Origin: Arthrobacter sp. NEB 688
Lineage (GTDB): Bacteria > Actinomycetota > Actinomycetes > Actinomycetales > Dermatophilaceae
Assembly (NCBI RefSeq): GCF_013201035.1
Contig: NZ_CP053707.1
Coordinates: 1,984,001-2,048,000 of the forward strand
Direction of reading: 5' to 3'
Length of the DNA stretch: 64,000 bases
This document shows, piece after piece, positions 17,228-25,933 of the stretch. Each line of letters opens with the position of its first letter. Position 1 is the first letter of the stretch. The notes below the pieces were generated by a model. The model was not told the DNA's origin, did no database searches, and worked only from the letters and a program-made list of their open reading frames with translations. The position numbers and the translations under genes were made by a program.

Positions 17228-18412
17228 GTGACGCACTACCTCGACCACGCGGCGACCACGCCGATGCTGCCCGCCGCGGTCGAGGCGTTCGTCGAGTCGG
17301 CGAGCCGGGTCGGCAACGCGTCGTCGCTGCACACCTCGGGCCGCGCCGCCCGCAAGACGGTCGAGGAGTCGCGCGAGCGGATCGCCGCCGCGCTCGGCGC
17401 CCGGCCCTCCGAGGTCGTCTTCACCTCCGGGGGCACCGAGGCCGACAACCTCGCCGTCAAGGGCGCCTGGGCCGCGCGCCGCGACGCCGACCCGCGCCGG
17501 GTGCGCATCGTCGCGAGCGGCATCGAGCACCACGCCGTCCTCGACCCCGTCGAGCACCTCGTCGAGCAGCGCGGCGCCACGGTCTCGTGGCTCGAGCCCG
17601 ACCGGTGCGGCCACCTCTCCGCCGACGACCTCGCCGCGGTCCTCGCCGAGCACGCCGACGACACCGCCCTGGTGTCGGCCATGTGGGCGAACAACGAGGT
17701 CGGCACCGTCCAGCCCGTCGCGGCGCTCGCGGCGGCCGCCCGGGCCCACGGCGTCCCGTTCCACACCGACGCCGTCCAGGCGGTCGGCCACCTGCCGGTG
17801 CGCTTCGACGACTCCGGCGCGGACCTCATGACCGTCACCGCGCACAAGCTCGGCGGGCCGCTCGGCGTCGGGGCGCTGCTCGCGCGCCGCGACGCCGTCC
17901 TCGTCCCGCAGCTGCACGGCGGCGGCCAGGAGCGCCAGGTGCGCAGCGGCACGCTCGACGCCCCGGCCGTCCACGCCTTCGCCGTCGCGCTCGACCACGC
18001 CGTCGCCACCCGCGACGTCGAGGCCAAGCGGGTCATGGCGTTGCGCGACCGGCTCGTCGAGGGCGCCCTCGCGCTCGACCTCGGCATCACGGTGAGCGGC
18101 TGCTGGCGCCCCGGCGACGCCGACGGACGCCTGCCCGGCAACGCGCACCTCCTCGTCCCCGGCTGCGAGGGCGACTCGCTCCTCTACCTCCTCGATGCCG
18201 CAGGAGTCGAGTGCAGCACCGGCTCCGCCTGCCAGGCCGGCGTGCCGCAGCCCAGCCACGTCCTGCTCGCGATGGGTTACGGCGAGACCGAGGCCCGCGG
18301 CGCGCTGCGGCTGACCCTCGGGCACACCTCGACCGACGCCGACGTCGACGCCGTCCTCGCCGCGCTGCCCGGCGTCGTCGAGCGCGCGCGGCGGGCCGGG
18401 GGCCTGCTCTGA
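17228..18412 (+). CDS. Cysteine desulfurase (IscS/NifS type)
   Basis: A PLP enzyme that takes sulfur from cysteine as a persulfide for tRNA thiolation and Fe-S clusters. It has 394 residues. Seen are [10 protein letters not shown] at the start, [13 protein letters not shown], the PLP lysine in [10 protein letters not shown] (Lys207) and the mobile-loop catalytic Cys335 in the segment CSTGSAC. The GTG start lies 8 nt after TAGACT (17214-17219). The stop codon overlaps the mnmA start by 1 base (TGATG). Pairing with mnmA indicates the persulfide is probably handed to tRNA 2-thiouridine synthesis, as known for IscS-MnmA partners. Confidence 0.94.
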   Translation: MTHYLDHAATTPMLPAAVEAFVESASRVGNASSLHTSGRAARKTVEESRERIAAALGARPSEVVFTSGGTEADNLAVKGAWAARRDADPRRVRIVASGIEHHAVLDPVEHLVEQRGATVSWLEPDRCGHLSADDLAAVLAEHADDTALVSAMWANNEVGTVQPVAALAAAARAHGVPFHTDAVQAVGHLPVRFDDSGADLMTVTAHKLGGPLGVGALLARRDAVLVPQLHGGGQERQVRSGTLDAPAVHAFAVALDHAVATRDVEAKRVMALRDRLVEGALALDLGITVSGCWRPGDADGRLPGNAHLLVPGCEGDSLLYLLDAAGVECSTGSACQAGVPQPSHVLLAMGYGETEARGALRLTLGHTSTDADVDAVLAALPGVVERARRAGGLL

Positions 18413-19494
18413 TGCGGGTCGTCGCCGCGATGTCCGGCGGGGTCGACTCCGCGGTCGCCGCCGCCCGGATGCTCGACGCCGGCCACGAGGTCGTCGGCGT
18501 CCACCTCGCCCTCTCGCGCTCGGCCGCGACCCTGCGGGAGTCCGCCCGTGGCTGCTGCACGATCGAGGACGCGGGCGACGCCCGCCGCGTCGCGGACCGG
18601 CTCGGCATCCCCTTCTACGTCTGGGACCTCGCCGCCCGCTTCGAGCGCGACGTCGTGGAGGACTTCGTCGCCGAGTACGCGGCCGGACGCACCCCCAACC
18701 CGTGCCTGCGCTGCAACGAGAAGATCAAGTTCGCCGGGCTGCTCGACAAGGCGCTGGCCCTCGGCTTCGACGCCGTCGCGACCGGTCACTACGCGCGCGT
18801 CGTCGAGGGTCCGACCGGCCGCGAGCTGCACCGGGCGGTCGACACCGCCAAGGACCAGTCGTACGTCCTCGGCGTGCTCGACGCCGACCAGCTCGCGCGA
18901 GCCTTCTTCCCGCTCGGCGACCTCACCAAGCCGCAGGTGCGCGAGGAGGCCGCCGAGCGCGGCTTCTCGGTGGCGCGCAAGCCCGACAGCCACGACATCT
19001 GCTTCATCCCGGACGGCGACACCCGCGGCTTCCTGAGCCGCCGGCTGGGGGAGCGACCCGGTGAGCTCGTCGACGCCGTGAGCGGCGAGGTCGTCGGCGA
19101 GCACGCCGGCGCCCACGGCTTCACCGTCGGCCAGCGGCGCGGGCTCGGCATCGACCGCTCCCGCCTCGACGGCGACCCGCGCTACGTCGTCGAGGTCGAC
19201 GCGCCGCGCAACCGGGTGCTCGTCGGCACGGCCGACCTGCTCGGCGTCGACGTCGTCGACGGGGCGCACCTGCGCTGGTGCGGCCCGGCCCCCGAGGGTG
19301 AGGTCGCGGTCGGCGCCCAGGTGCGGGCGCACGGCGAGGAGGTGCCGGCGACCGCGCGGGTCGAGGACGGTGGCGTGCGCGTGCGGCTGGACCGGCGGCT
19401 GCGCGGGGTCGCGCCCGGGCAGTCGGTCGTCCTCTACGACGGGCCCCGGGTCGTCGGGTCCGCGACGATCACCGGGACCTCGCGTGCCGCCTGA
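18412..19494 (+). CDS. mnmA: tRNA-specific 2-thiouridylase
   Basis: MnmA thiolates uridine 34 of Lys, Glu and Gln tRNAs using ATP and a persulfide sulfur. It has 360 residues. The PP-loop [10 protein letters not shown] is at the N-terminus. The catalytic cysteines are Cys98 in NPCLRCN and Cys197 in [22 protein letters not shown] is a conserved family signature near the C-terminal beta domain. The ATG overlaps the desulfurase stop codon, a strong sign of coupled translation. A DksA-like gene begins inside its last codons. Confidence 0.96.
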   Translation: MRVVAAMSGGVDSAVAAARMLDAGHEVVGVHLALSRSAATLRESARGCCTIEDAGDARRVADRLGIPFYVWDLAARFERDVVEDFVAEYAAGRTPNPCLRCNEKIKFAGLLDKALALGFDAVATGHYARVVEGPTGRELHRAVDTAKDQSYVLGVLDADQLARAFFPLGDLTKPQVREEAAERGFSVARKPDSHDICFIPDGDTRGFLSRRLGERPGELVDAVSGEVVGEHAGAHGFTVGQRRGLGIDRSRLDGDPRYVVEVDAPRNRVLVGTADLLGVDVVDGAHLRWCGPAPEGEVAVGAQVRAHGEEVPATARVEDGGVRVRLDRRLRGVAPGQSVVLYDGPRVVGSATITGTSRAA

Positions 19495-19828
19495 GCCCGG
19501 TCCCGGGCAGCGGCTGGCGGCCGAGCGGGCCGCCGTCCTCGAGCGCCTCGCGGGGATGGAGGCCGACATGGAACGCCTCGTCGCGGCCTCGCAGGACTCC
19601 AACGCCGACGACGAGCACGACCCCGAGGGCCAGACCATCGCGTACGAGCGCTCACAGCTGGGCGCCCTGACCGACGGTCAGCGCACGCACCTCGCCGAGC
19701 TCGACGCCGCGCTGGCGCGGGTGGCCGCGGGCACCTACGGCGTCTGCGAGGTGTGCGGCGAGCCGGTCCCGGCCGGCCGCCTCGAGGCCCGGCCCACGGC
19801 GCGCACCTGCGTGCGGCACGCGGGCTGA
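19484..19828 (+). CDS. TraR/DksA-type zinc-finger protein
   Basis: A 114-residue protein with a charged alpha-helical N-terminal half ([25 protein letters not shown] and DALLA-like helices around [17 protein letters not shown]). A C-terminal zinc finger follows, CEVC-x17-CVRH. The fourth ligand position is His rather than the usual Cys of DksA. Such proteins bind the RNA polymerase secondary channel or are of unknown role in Actinobacteria. It begins with a GTG inside the mnmA 3' end (11-bp overlap) and so belongs to the desulfurase-mnmA operon. Confidence 0.8.
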   Translation: MPPEPGPGQRLAAERAAVLERLAGMEADMERLVAASQDSNADDEHDPEGQTIAYERSQLGALTDGQRTHLAELDAALARVAAGTYGVCEVCGEPVPAGRLEARPTARTCVRHAG

Positions 19829-19831
19829 GCG

Positions 19832-20026
19832 TCAGCCGTCGCCGCGCCGGCGCCCGCCGAGGAAGGCCAGCGCGAGACCGGCGAACGCGACGAGCGGGCC
19901 GACGACCGCCCAGAGCGTGACCCCGGTCATCGGGCTGCCGCTGACGTAGCCGAGCCCCTGGAGCATCCAGAGGACCCCCACGAGGACGAGGACGACACCG
20001 AGGACGACGGACACCGAGCGGCTCAT
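19832..20026 (-). CDS. Small two-span membrane protein, unknown
   Basis: A 64-residue protein with two hydrophobic segments (VVLGVVLVLVGVLWML and VGPLVAFAGLALAFLGG) and a basic C-terminus GGRRRGDG. The ATG at 20026 lies 7 nt after TAGCCT (20039-20034, minus strand), supporting a leaderless start rather than the longer frame beginning at 20095. It is convergent with the DksA-like gene, 3 bp between stop codons. No function can be assigned. Confidence 0.65.
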   Translation of the reverse strand: MSRSVSVVLGVVLVLVGVLWMLQGLGYVSGSPMTGVTLWAVVGPLVAFAGLALAFLGGRRRGDG

Positions 20027-20080
20027 GCCCTGCAGGCTAGCCCGTGGGCCCCGGTCCTCACCCGTCCCCGGGTCGCGGAA

Positions 20081-20098
20081 TAGTTGAACTGTCAACTA
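20081..20098. promoter_or_regulatory. Palindromic operator candidate upstream of pirin gene
   Basis: TAGTTGA at 20081-20087 and TCAACTA at 20092-20098 form a perfect inverted repeat with a 4-bp spacer. It is one of the few A/T-rich spots in the region. The sequence resembles MarR-family operators. It lies 57 bp before the pirin start codon and 55 bp before the divergent small gene. Confidence 0.6.
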
Positions 20099-20154
20099 CT
20101 GTTGGACGCGGTGACCCTCCACCCCGGAGGATGACCACGAGGAGCGTGAGTGAC

Positions 20155-21129
20155 ATGCCGGCCGTGACCGTCGAGAACATCCTGACCCTGCCCCGGGTCT
20201 CCGAGCCGCTGCCGACGGCGGTCTCCCGCCCGGTGCGCTCGGTGACGACCGCCCCGCAGGGCTTCGAGGGCGAGGGCTTCCCGGTCCGCCGCGCGTTCGC
20301 CGGCGTCGACCTCGCCGCCCTCGACCCCTTCATCCACATGGACCAGATGGGTGAGGTCGAGTACGCGCCGGGCGAGCCCAAGGGCACCGCGTGGCACCCG
20401 CACCGCGGCTTCGAGACCGTCACCTACATCATCGACGGCTCGTTCGTGCACCGTGACAGCCAGGGCGGCGGCGGCGTCATCACCAACGGGGACACCCAGT
20501 GGATGACCGCCGGCTCCGGCCTGCTCCACATCGAGGTCCCGCCCGAGGAGCTCGTCATGAGCGGCGGCCTGTTCCACGGCCTCCAGCTGTGGGTCAACCT
20601 GCCCGCGAGCCAGAAGATGTCGGCGCCGCGCTACCAGGACATCCGCGGTGGCGAGGTGTCGCTGCTCTCGAGCCCGGACGGTGGGGCGCTCGTGCGCGTC
20701 ATCGCCGGCGAGCTCGACGGGCACCAGGGGCCGGGCATCACCCACACGCCGATCGTCGCGCTGCACGTCACGGTGGCGCCGGGTGCGCGGGTGCGGCTGC
20801 CGTGGAACCCGGGCTACAACGCCCTGGTCTACGCGCTGAACGGCAAGGGTTCGGTCGGCCCCGACCGCCGGCCGCTGCGGATGGGCCAGCTCGCGGTGCT
20901 CGGCGGCGGCGACGTCGTCGAGGTCGGCGCGGACGAGAGCCAGGAGAGCCGCAGCCCGAGCCTCGACCTCTACATCCTCGGCGGGCGCCCGATCCGCGAG
21001 CCCGTCGCGGCGTACGGACCGTTCGTCATGAACACCCGCGACGAGCTGATCCAGGCGTTCGAGGACTTCCAGGCCGGCCGCCTCGGGACCATCCCGAGCG
21101 AGCCGCACCCGGGCCACGACGTGCTCTGA
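20155..21129 (+). CDS. Pirin family protein
   Basis: A cupin-superfamily protein of 324 residues. The N-terminal cupin keeps the metal ligands in HPHRGFETVTYIIDG and a later conserved histidine in GLLHIEVPPEE and FHGLQLWVNLP. The C-terminal pirin domain is YNALVYALNGKGSVG onward. Bacterial pirins include quercetinases and modulators of metabolism, so the substrate is unknown. The ATG at 20155 has AGGAG about 10 nt upstream. An in-frame GTG at 20146 is too close to that site. A MarR-type palindrome lies upstream and a 16-bp hairpin follows. Confidence 0.9.
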   Translation: MPAVTVENILTLPRVSEPLPTAVSRPVRSVTTAPQGFEGEGFPVRRAFAGVDLAALDPFIHMDQMGEVEYAPGEPKGTAWHPHRGFETVTYIIDGSFVHRDSQGGGGVITNGDTQWMTAGSGLLHIEVPPEELVMSGGLFHGLQLWVNLPASQKMSAPRYQDIRGGEVSLLSSPDGGALVRVIAGELDGHQGPGITHTPIVALHVTVAPGARVRLPWNPGYNALVYALNGKGSVGPDRRPLRMGQLAVLGGGDVVEVGADESQESRSPSLDLYILGGRPIREPVAAYGPFVMNTRDELIQAFEDFQAGRLGTIPSEPHPGHDVL

Positions 21130-21142
21130 CCCGCCGGCGCAC

Positions 21143-21178
21143 CGACGCCCCCGTCACCGTGAGGTGGCGGGGGCGTCG
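21143..21178. terminator. Hairpin between pirin and excalibur genes
   Basis: The arms 21143-21158 and 21163-21178 pair over 16 bp with one G-U and a GTGA loop, directly between convergent stop codons. No T-run is present. Confidence 0.7.
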
Positions 21179-21195
21179 TCGTGGGGCGGTGTCGC

Positions 21196-21477
21196 TCAGC
21201 GCTTCTCGCAGGCGATGCCGTCCTTGTCGCGGTCGAGACCCTTGTTGGCGCGCATGGCCTGGGCGTAGAGCGAGTCGCTCTTGCGGAAGGTCGTGACCGG
21301 CTTCCCGGAGGTGCGGTCCCTCGCCTTCGCCTTGCCGACGCCGTGCGGGTACTTCTTGTTGACGCTCGTGCAGTTCTTCCACGTGCCGGTGACGGCACCC
21401 GCGGGCGCGGCCGGGCCGATGGTGAGCGCGACGGCGACCGCCGCGACGACGGCTGCTGCGCTGGACGTGCGGGACAT
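21196..21477 (-). CDS. Excalibur calcium-binding domain protein, secreted
   Basis: A 93-residue exported protein. It has a signal peptide of about 28 residues (SAAAVVAAVAVALTIGPAAPAGA) and then a complete excalibur domain from WKNCTSVNKKYPHGVG to the C-terminal DRDKDGIACE calcium-binding loop. Two cysteines (in KNC and IACE) could form the domain disulfide. Excalibur domains are common on surface proteins and nucleases in Gram-positive bacteria, but here the domain stands alone. The ATG at 21477 follows a purine-rich AGGAGGGGAAGG stretch. Function beyond metal binding is unknown. Confidence 0.85.
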   Translation of the reverse strand: MSRTSSAAAVVAAVAVALTIGPAAPAGAVTGTWKNCTSVNKKYPHGVGKAKARDRTSGKPVTTFRKSDSLYAQAMRANKGLDRDKDGIACEKR

Positions 21478-21550
21478 GGTGGTGCCTTCCCCTCCTGGTA
21501 CGGACCCGGTCACGCTACCGGTGGGACGGGTTCGGCCGCAGGCGAACCCG

Positions 21551-22984
21551 TCAGCCGACGACGCCCTCGGCCAGCAGCGCGACGGCGGCGGCGGCCGCGG
21601 TCTCCGGGAGCCCGGCGTAGCAGACGACGAGCCCGCGCACGTCGGACTCGACGGCGTACGCCGACAGCGGGCTCACCTCGACCCCGAGGTCCGCGCACCG
21701 CCGGGCGACCTCGTGGTCGTCGGTGCCGTCCGGGAGCCGCAGGACGACGTGCAGCCCCGCGTCGACGCCCTCGAGGACGGCTCCGGGCATCCGCTCGGCG
21801 ACGGCCGCCACGAGCGCGCCCCGCCGGGCCGCGTACGTCCGGCTGGCCCGCGCGTGGTGCGCCGCGAGCGCGCCCGAGGTGACGAGCTCGGCGAGGGCGA
21901 GACCGGTCGCCTCGTTGACGACGAGACCGCGCGACTCGACCGCGACGCGGAACGGGTCACGCAGGTGCCGGGGGACCGCGACCCACGCGACGCGCAGCGA
22001 GGGGGCGAGGAGCTTGGAGGCGGTGCCGACGTAGGCGACGTGGTCCTCGGCGCCGGGGAGCGAGCGCAGCGCCGGCAGCGGCGAGACGTCGTAGCGGAAC
22101 TCGCCGTCGTAGTCGTCCTCGACGACGAGGCCGCCGGTCGTGCGGGCCCAGTCGAGCAGGGCCGCCCGGCGGGCCACCGGCATCCGCGCCCCCAGCGGGT
22201 ACTGGTGCGACGGCGTGACGTAGACCGCGCGCGCGTCCGAGGGCACCAGGGCCGGGTCGAGGCCGTCGGCGTCGACCGGGACGGGGTGGGTGCGCACGCC
22301 CTCGGCGCCGAACGCCGTCCACGCCTCGACGTAGCCGGGGTCCTCGAGGGCCACCGTGCGGCCGACGAGCCCGAAGGCCTCGGGCAGGGCCCGGAGCGAC
22401 CCACCGACGCCGGGCACGACGAAGAGGTCGTCGGGGTCGACGACGACGCCCCGGCTGCGGCGCAGGTGGTCGGCGAGGACGCCGCGCAGGCGGGTGTGGC
22501 GCGGGACCTCGCCCGCGTCGTCGCCCGGCAGGGCGTCACCGACGGCCCGCCAGGCCCGCCGCCACGCGGACCGGTCGAGCAGCGAGGTGTCGGGCCGCCC
22601 GGGGCGCAGGTCGAAGCGCGGGCCCGCGGCGGGCGGGGCCGGGAGGCTCGGGCGACCCCGGCCCGGCTCGGGGACGTGCGTGGCGGCCCCGGCGCGCGCC
22701 GCCGCGTCGGCCCCGTCGGCGACGACCGCCCCGGACCCCGCCCGTGAGACGAGGAAGCCGGCGGCCGCCAGCTCGTCGTACGCCGCGACGACCGGACCGC
22801 GCGAGACCCCGAGCGAGGCCGCGAGGGTGCGGGTGGAGGGCAGGGTGTCGCCCGGGCGCAGCCGGCCGGTGCGCAGCGCCCCGACGACGGCGTCGGCCAC
22901 CCGGTGGCGCAGCGGGGCGGGGGAGTCGTCGAGGGCCAGGGGCACGTCGACGGCGCGGGGGGAGCGGGCCACGCGCCGCACCAT
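21551..22984 (-). CDS. MocR-family (PdxR-like) transcriptional regulator
   Basis: A 477-residue regulator. The N-terminal GntR-type winged helix spans about residues 18-90 (LRHRVADAVVGALRTGRLRPGD then LPSTRTLAASLGVSRGPV). A fold-type I aminotransferase-like domain carries VEDDYDGEFRYD and the PLP-lysine segment GTASKLLAPSLRVAW. Many MocR proteins control vitamin B6 genes and bind PLP. It is transcribed divergently from an operon whose first product carries a PNPOx-like domain, the usual arrangement of regulator and target. The ATG follows GGCAGGA. Confidence 0.92.
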   Translation of the reverse strand: MVRRVARSPRAVDVPLALDDSPAPLRHRVADAVVGALRTGRLRPGDTLPSTRTLAASLGVSRGPVVAAYDELAAAGFLVSRAGSGAVVADGADAAARAGAATHVPEPGRGRPSLPAPPAAGPRFDLRPGRPDTSLLDRSAWRRAWRAVGDALPGDDAGEVPRHTRLRGVLADHLRRSRGVVVDPDDLFVVPGVGGSLRALPEAFGLVGRTVALEDPGYVEAWTAFGAEGVRTHPVPVDADGLDPALVPSDARAVYVTPSHQYPLGARMPVARRAALLDWARTTGGLVVEDDYDGEFRYDVSPLPALRSLPGAEDHVAYVGTASKLLAPSLRVAWVAVPRHLRDPFRVAVESRGLVVNEATGLALAELVTSGALAAHHARASRTYAARRGALVAAVAERMPGAVLEGVDAGLHVVLRLPDGTDDHEVARRCADLGVEVSPLSAYAVESDVRGLVVCYAGLPETAAAAAVALLAEGVVG

Positions 22985-22985
22985 A

Positions 22986-23052
22986 CCGGTCCTGCCGATC
23001 TGGCCGGTCGTGGTCCTTCCGGGTGGTCCAGTGGTGTTGGCAGGATGGTCCC
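22986..23052. promoter_or_regulatory. Divergent MocR promoter region with GTGGTCC repeats
   Basis: The gap contains direct repeats GTGGTCC at 23010-23016 and 23023-23029 (13-bp step), a variant ATGGTCC at 23045-23051, and CCGGTC at 22986-22991 and 23004-23009. Repeated half-sites between a MocR regulator and its divergent target are expected as its operator. GTGGWC is similar to the core reported for corynebacterial PdxR. CAGGAT (23041-23046) is the probable -10 of the plus-strand operon. Confidence 0.45.
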
Positions 23053-23961
23053 GTGACCCTGGAGATGCGCCCGTCGTGCGAGTGCTGCGACACCGACCTG
23101 CCCGCCGACGCCGTGGGGGCGGTCGTCTGCTCGTTCGAGTGCACGTTCTGCGCCGGCTGCGCCGAGCACCTCGACCGCGTGTGCCCGAACTGCGGCGGTG
23201 GGTTCATGCCCCGCCCGACGCGGGTCGACGACGCCCTGCGCCGCCACCCGGCGTCGACCGTGCGGGTCGTCTCCGCGGGGGAGTGCCCCGGCGCCGGCTA
23301 TGCCGGTCTCGTGCCCGCCGACCGCACGCCCGAGCGGCTCGCGCGCCACGCCGAGCGTGGCAGCACCGAGCGGGCGGCGCTCGACGCGCTCCTCGACGAG
23401 GTGCTCGCCGGGACCCTGTCGACGGTCGTCGACGGGCGGCCGTGGGTCGTCCCGATGCTCTTCGCGCGCGACGGCGACCGCATCCTCCTGCACGGCTCGA
23501 CCGGTGCGGGGGCGCTGCGCCGGGTCGCCGCGGGGGCCCCGGCCGCCCTGACCGTCGTGTCGGTCGACGGGCTCGTCGTCGCCCACACGACCTTCGAGTC
23601 CTCGGCCAACTACCGCTCGGCCGTCGTGCACGGCGAGCTCGTCACCCTCTCCGACGCCGAGCGCTCGCGGGCCCTCGACACGCTCTCGGACCGGCTGCTG
23701 CCCGGCCGCACCGGTGAGGTCCGCCCGATGACCCGGCGCGAGGAGGCCGCCACCCTGGCGATGGCCCTGCCGATCACCGACGGGCGCTGGCTGCTCAAGG
23801 CGCGCTCCGGCGCGCCGAGCGCCCCGGAGGAGGAGACCGGCGGCGCCTGGTGCGGCGTCGTGCCGCTGCGGACCGTGGCCGGCGCCCCCGAGCCCGCGCC
23901 GTGGACCGGCGACGCCCCGGTGCCGGTGTCGGTCGCGACGCTCGTCGGGCGGTGGTCGTGA
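23053..23961 (+). CDS. DUF1272 zinc-ribbon fused to PNPOx-like flavin-binding domain
   Basis: A continuous 302-residue frame with two parts. Residues 1-60 match DUF1272: LEMRPSCECCDTDLP, CSFECTFC, CAEHL and CPNCGGGF, with ten cysteines for zinc. From about residue 85 the chain is a pyridoxamine 5'-phosphate oxidase-like split-barrel domain (EVLAGTLSTVVDGRPWVVPMLF, ILLHGSTGAGALRRVAAG, ESSANYRSAVVHGELV) of the type seen in NimA-like flavoproteins. DUF1272 is normally a stand-alone protein of about 60-90 residues, so this is a domain fusion. The GTG lies 6 nt after CAGGAT. The stop codon overlaps the next start (TGATG). It is controlled in all likelihood by the divergent MocR regulator. Confidence 0.85.
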   Translation: MTLEMRPSCECCDTDLPADAVGAVVCSFECTFCAGCAEHLDRVCPNCGGGFMPRPTRVDDALRRHPASTVRVVSAGECPGAGYAGLVPADRTPERLARHAERGSTERAALDALLDEVLAGTLSTVVDGRPWVVPMLFARDGDRILLHGSTGAGALRRVAAGAPAALTVVSVDGLVVAHTTFESSANYRSAVVHGELVTLSDAERSRALDTLSDRLLPGRTGEVRPMTRREEAATLAMALPITDGRWLLKARSGAPSAPEEETGGAWCGVVPLRTVAGAPEPAPWTGDAPVPVSVATLVGRWS

Positions 23962-24962
23962 TGACCGCAGCGCCGGTGCGCGCCACCGGGATCGGCTCGT
24001 GGCCGGGCGCCTCGTCGCGCGAGGCGGTCCGTACCGTGCGCGACCTCCTCGTCGACGGCGACGGCATCGGGCTGCCCTACCTGCCCGAGACGCCCGCGCG
24101 CGGCCCGGGGTCGGACATGGTCGGCCGCGCCGCCGGGATGCTCGTCGACCTGCCGGTCGACCTCCAGCCGAGCGGCTGGCGCCTCGTCGACCGCCCGGGC
24201 CGCGACGCCGGCCGCACGGCCTCGCTCCTGCGCGAGGACCTCGACGAGCTCGCCGAGGCCTACGACGGCTGGGTCGGCCCGCTCAAGGTCCAGGTCTGCG
24301 GGCCGTGGACGCTCGCCGCCACCCTCGAGCTGAACCGCGGCGAGCGGGTCGTCACCGACCCCGGGGCCGCGGCCGACCTGCGCGCCTCCCTCGCCGAGGG
24401 GATGCTCCGCCACGTCGCCGACGTCCGCCGCCTCGTGCCCGGCGCCGAGGTCGTCCTCCAGGTCGACGAGCCGGCCCTGACCGCCGTCCTCGAGGGGTCC
24501 CTCCCGACGGCGTCGGGCTACGGCCGGGTGCGCGCGGTCGACCCGCAGACCGTGGCCGCGGGCCTGCGCGAGCTCCTCGCCGTCCACGATGGCCCGACCG
24601 TCGTCCACTCCTGCCACCCGGCCGCGCCCCTGCCGCTCCTGCGCTCGACCGGGGCGGGCGCCCTCGCGCTCGACCTCACGGCGGCCTCGCCGGCCCGCTG
24701 GGAGAGCGTCGCCGCGACCCTCGAGGCCGGCGTCGGCGTGTACGCCGGCGTGCTCGCCACCGACGGCTCGACGCCGGACACGACCGCGCACCGCACCCTC
24801 GTCGAGGGCCTCGAGCGTGCGGGCCTCGACGCGTCCGGGGTCGAGGGCCTGACGGTGACGTCCGCGTGCGGGCTCGGGGGCCGCACCCCGGCCGTCGCCC
24901 GCGACGTCCTGCGCGCGGCGCTCGACACCGCGCGCCGGCTCGTCGACGGGGCGGGGTCGTGA
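23961..24962 (+). CDS. Cobalamin-independent methionine synthase (MetE C-terminal type) family protein
   Basis: A 333-residue protein of the MetE/UROD barrel superfamily, corresponding to the catalytic C-terminal half of MetE without the N-terminal half. Zinc-ligand candidates are visible as His and Cys in VVHSCH and Cys in SACGLGGRTP, with Glu in LQVDEPAL. GIGSWPG at the N-terminus is typical of short actinobacterial homologues. These may transfer methyl groups from a small donor rather than methyl-folate, so the reaction is uncertain. Its ATG overlaps the upstream stop by one base and its own stop overlaps the EamA start in the same way. Confidence 0.82.
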   Translation: MTAAPVRATGIGSWPGASSREAVRTVRDLLVDGDGIGLPYLPETPARGPGSDMVGRAAGMLVDLPVDLQPSGWRLVDRPGRDAGRTASLLREDLDELAEAYDGWVGPLKVQVCGPWTLAATLELNRGERVVTDPGAAADLRASLAEGMLRHVADVRRLVPGAEVVLQVDEPALTAVLEGSLPTASGYGRVRAVDPQTVAAGLRELLAVHDGPTVVHSCHPAAPLPLLRSTGAGALALDLTAASPARWESVAATLEAGVGVYAGVLATDGSTPDTTAHRTLVEGLERAGLDASGVEGLTVTSACGLGGRTPAVARDVLRAALDTARRLVDGAGS

Positions 24963-25933
24963 TGGCCGAGCCCCGGGTCGCCTGGCCGGTCAAGTTCGTC
25001 GCCCTCGTCCTCATCTGGGGCTCGAGCTTCCTCCTCATGAAGGTCGGCCTCGAGACGCTGGAGCCGGTGCAGATCTCCGCGCTGCGGATCGTCACGGGCG
25101 CCGCGGTCGTCACCGCGCTGCTGGCGCTCGGGGGCGGCCGGCTGCCCCGCGGTGCGCGGGTGTGGGGGCACCTGGTCGTCTGCGGGTTCCTGCTCGCCAC
25201 CCTGCCGTTCACGCTGTTCGCGCTGTCCGAGACGCGGATCTCGTCGGCGCTCGCCGGCATCGGCAACGCCGCGACGCCGATCGCCACCGTGCTCGCGACC
25301 CTGGCCATCCTGCCGGGGGCCCGCGTCACCGGCCGCCGGCTGGTCGCCGTCGGGGTGGGCTTCGTCGGCGTCGTGACGATCATGCAGCCGTGGACGACGA
25401 CGCAGGGGCCGGACCTCGTCGGCTTCGCGATGGCCCTCGCCGGCGGCGCCAGCTACGGCGTCGGCTGGACCTACAACCGCCGCTTCCTCGCCGGCGCCGA
25501 CCTCGGCGGCCTCGCGATGCCCGCGGCCACGCTGCTCACCGGCCTCGCGCTCATGGCGCCGACGGCGCTCGGCTGGGCGCTCACCCGGCCCGAGGGGCTC
25601 GGTGCGCTGTGGGCGCACGGCACGGCGCGTGACGTGCCGGGATGGCTGCCGCTCGCGTGCGTGCTCGTGCTCGGCGTCGTCGGGACCGGCTTCGCCTACG
25701 TGCTGCAGTTCGACGTCGTGCGCGGCGCCGGGCCGGTCGTCGGCTCGACGATCACCTACCTCATCCCGGTGGTCTCGGTCCTGCTCGGCGTCCTCGTCCT
25801 CCACGAGCGGCTCGGGGTCTGGCAGGTCGTCGGGTTCACCGTCGTCCTCGCCGCGGCGTGGGTCGTCAACCGCAACCCTCGCTCGCCCGAGGCCGTCGTC
25901 ACCCGCGCGCGCGAGCGGTCAGCCCGGGTCTGA
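24962..25933 (+). CDS. EamA/DMT-family transporter
   Basis: A drug/metabolite exporter-type membrane protein of 323 residues with ten predicted spans in two EamA repeats. The first starts with FVALVLIWGSSFLLMKVGLE and the second with LAGGASYGVGWTYNRRFL. It ends with VVGSTITYLIPVVSVLLGVLVLHERL, the conserved second-repeat end. It is the third gene of the MocR-associated operon, coupled by TGATG, suggesting export of a metabolite linked to the upstream enzymes. Its 3' end overlaps the convergent gene by 15 bp. Confidence 0.9.
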   Translation: MAEPRVAWPVKFVALVLIWGSSFLLMKVGLETLEPVQISALRIVTGAAVVTALLALGGGRLPRGARVWGHLVVCGFLLATLPFTLFALSETRISSALAGIGNAATPIATVLATLAILPGARVTGRRLVAVGVGFVGVVTIMQPWTTTQGPDLVGFAMALAGGASYGVGWTYNRRFLAGADLGGLAMPAATLLTGLALMAPTALGWALTRPEGLGALWAHGTARDVPGWLPLACVLVLGVVGTGFAYVLQFDVVRGAGPVVGSTITYLIPVVSVLLGVLVLHERLGVWQVVGFTVVLAAAWVVNRNPRSPEAVVTRARERSARV

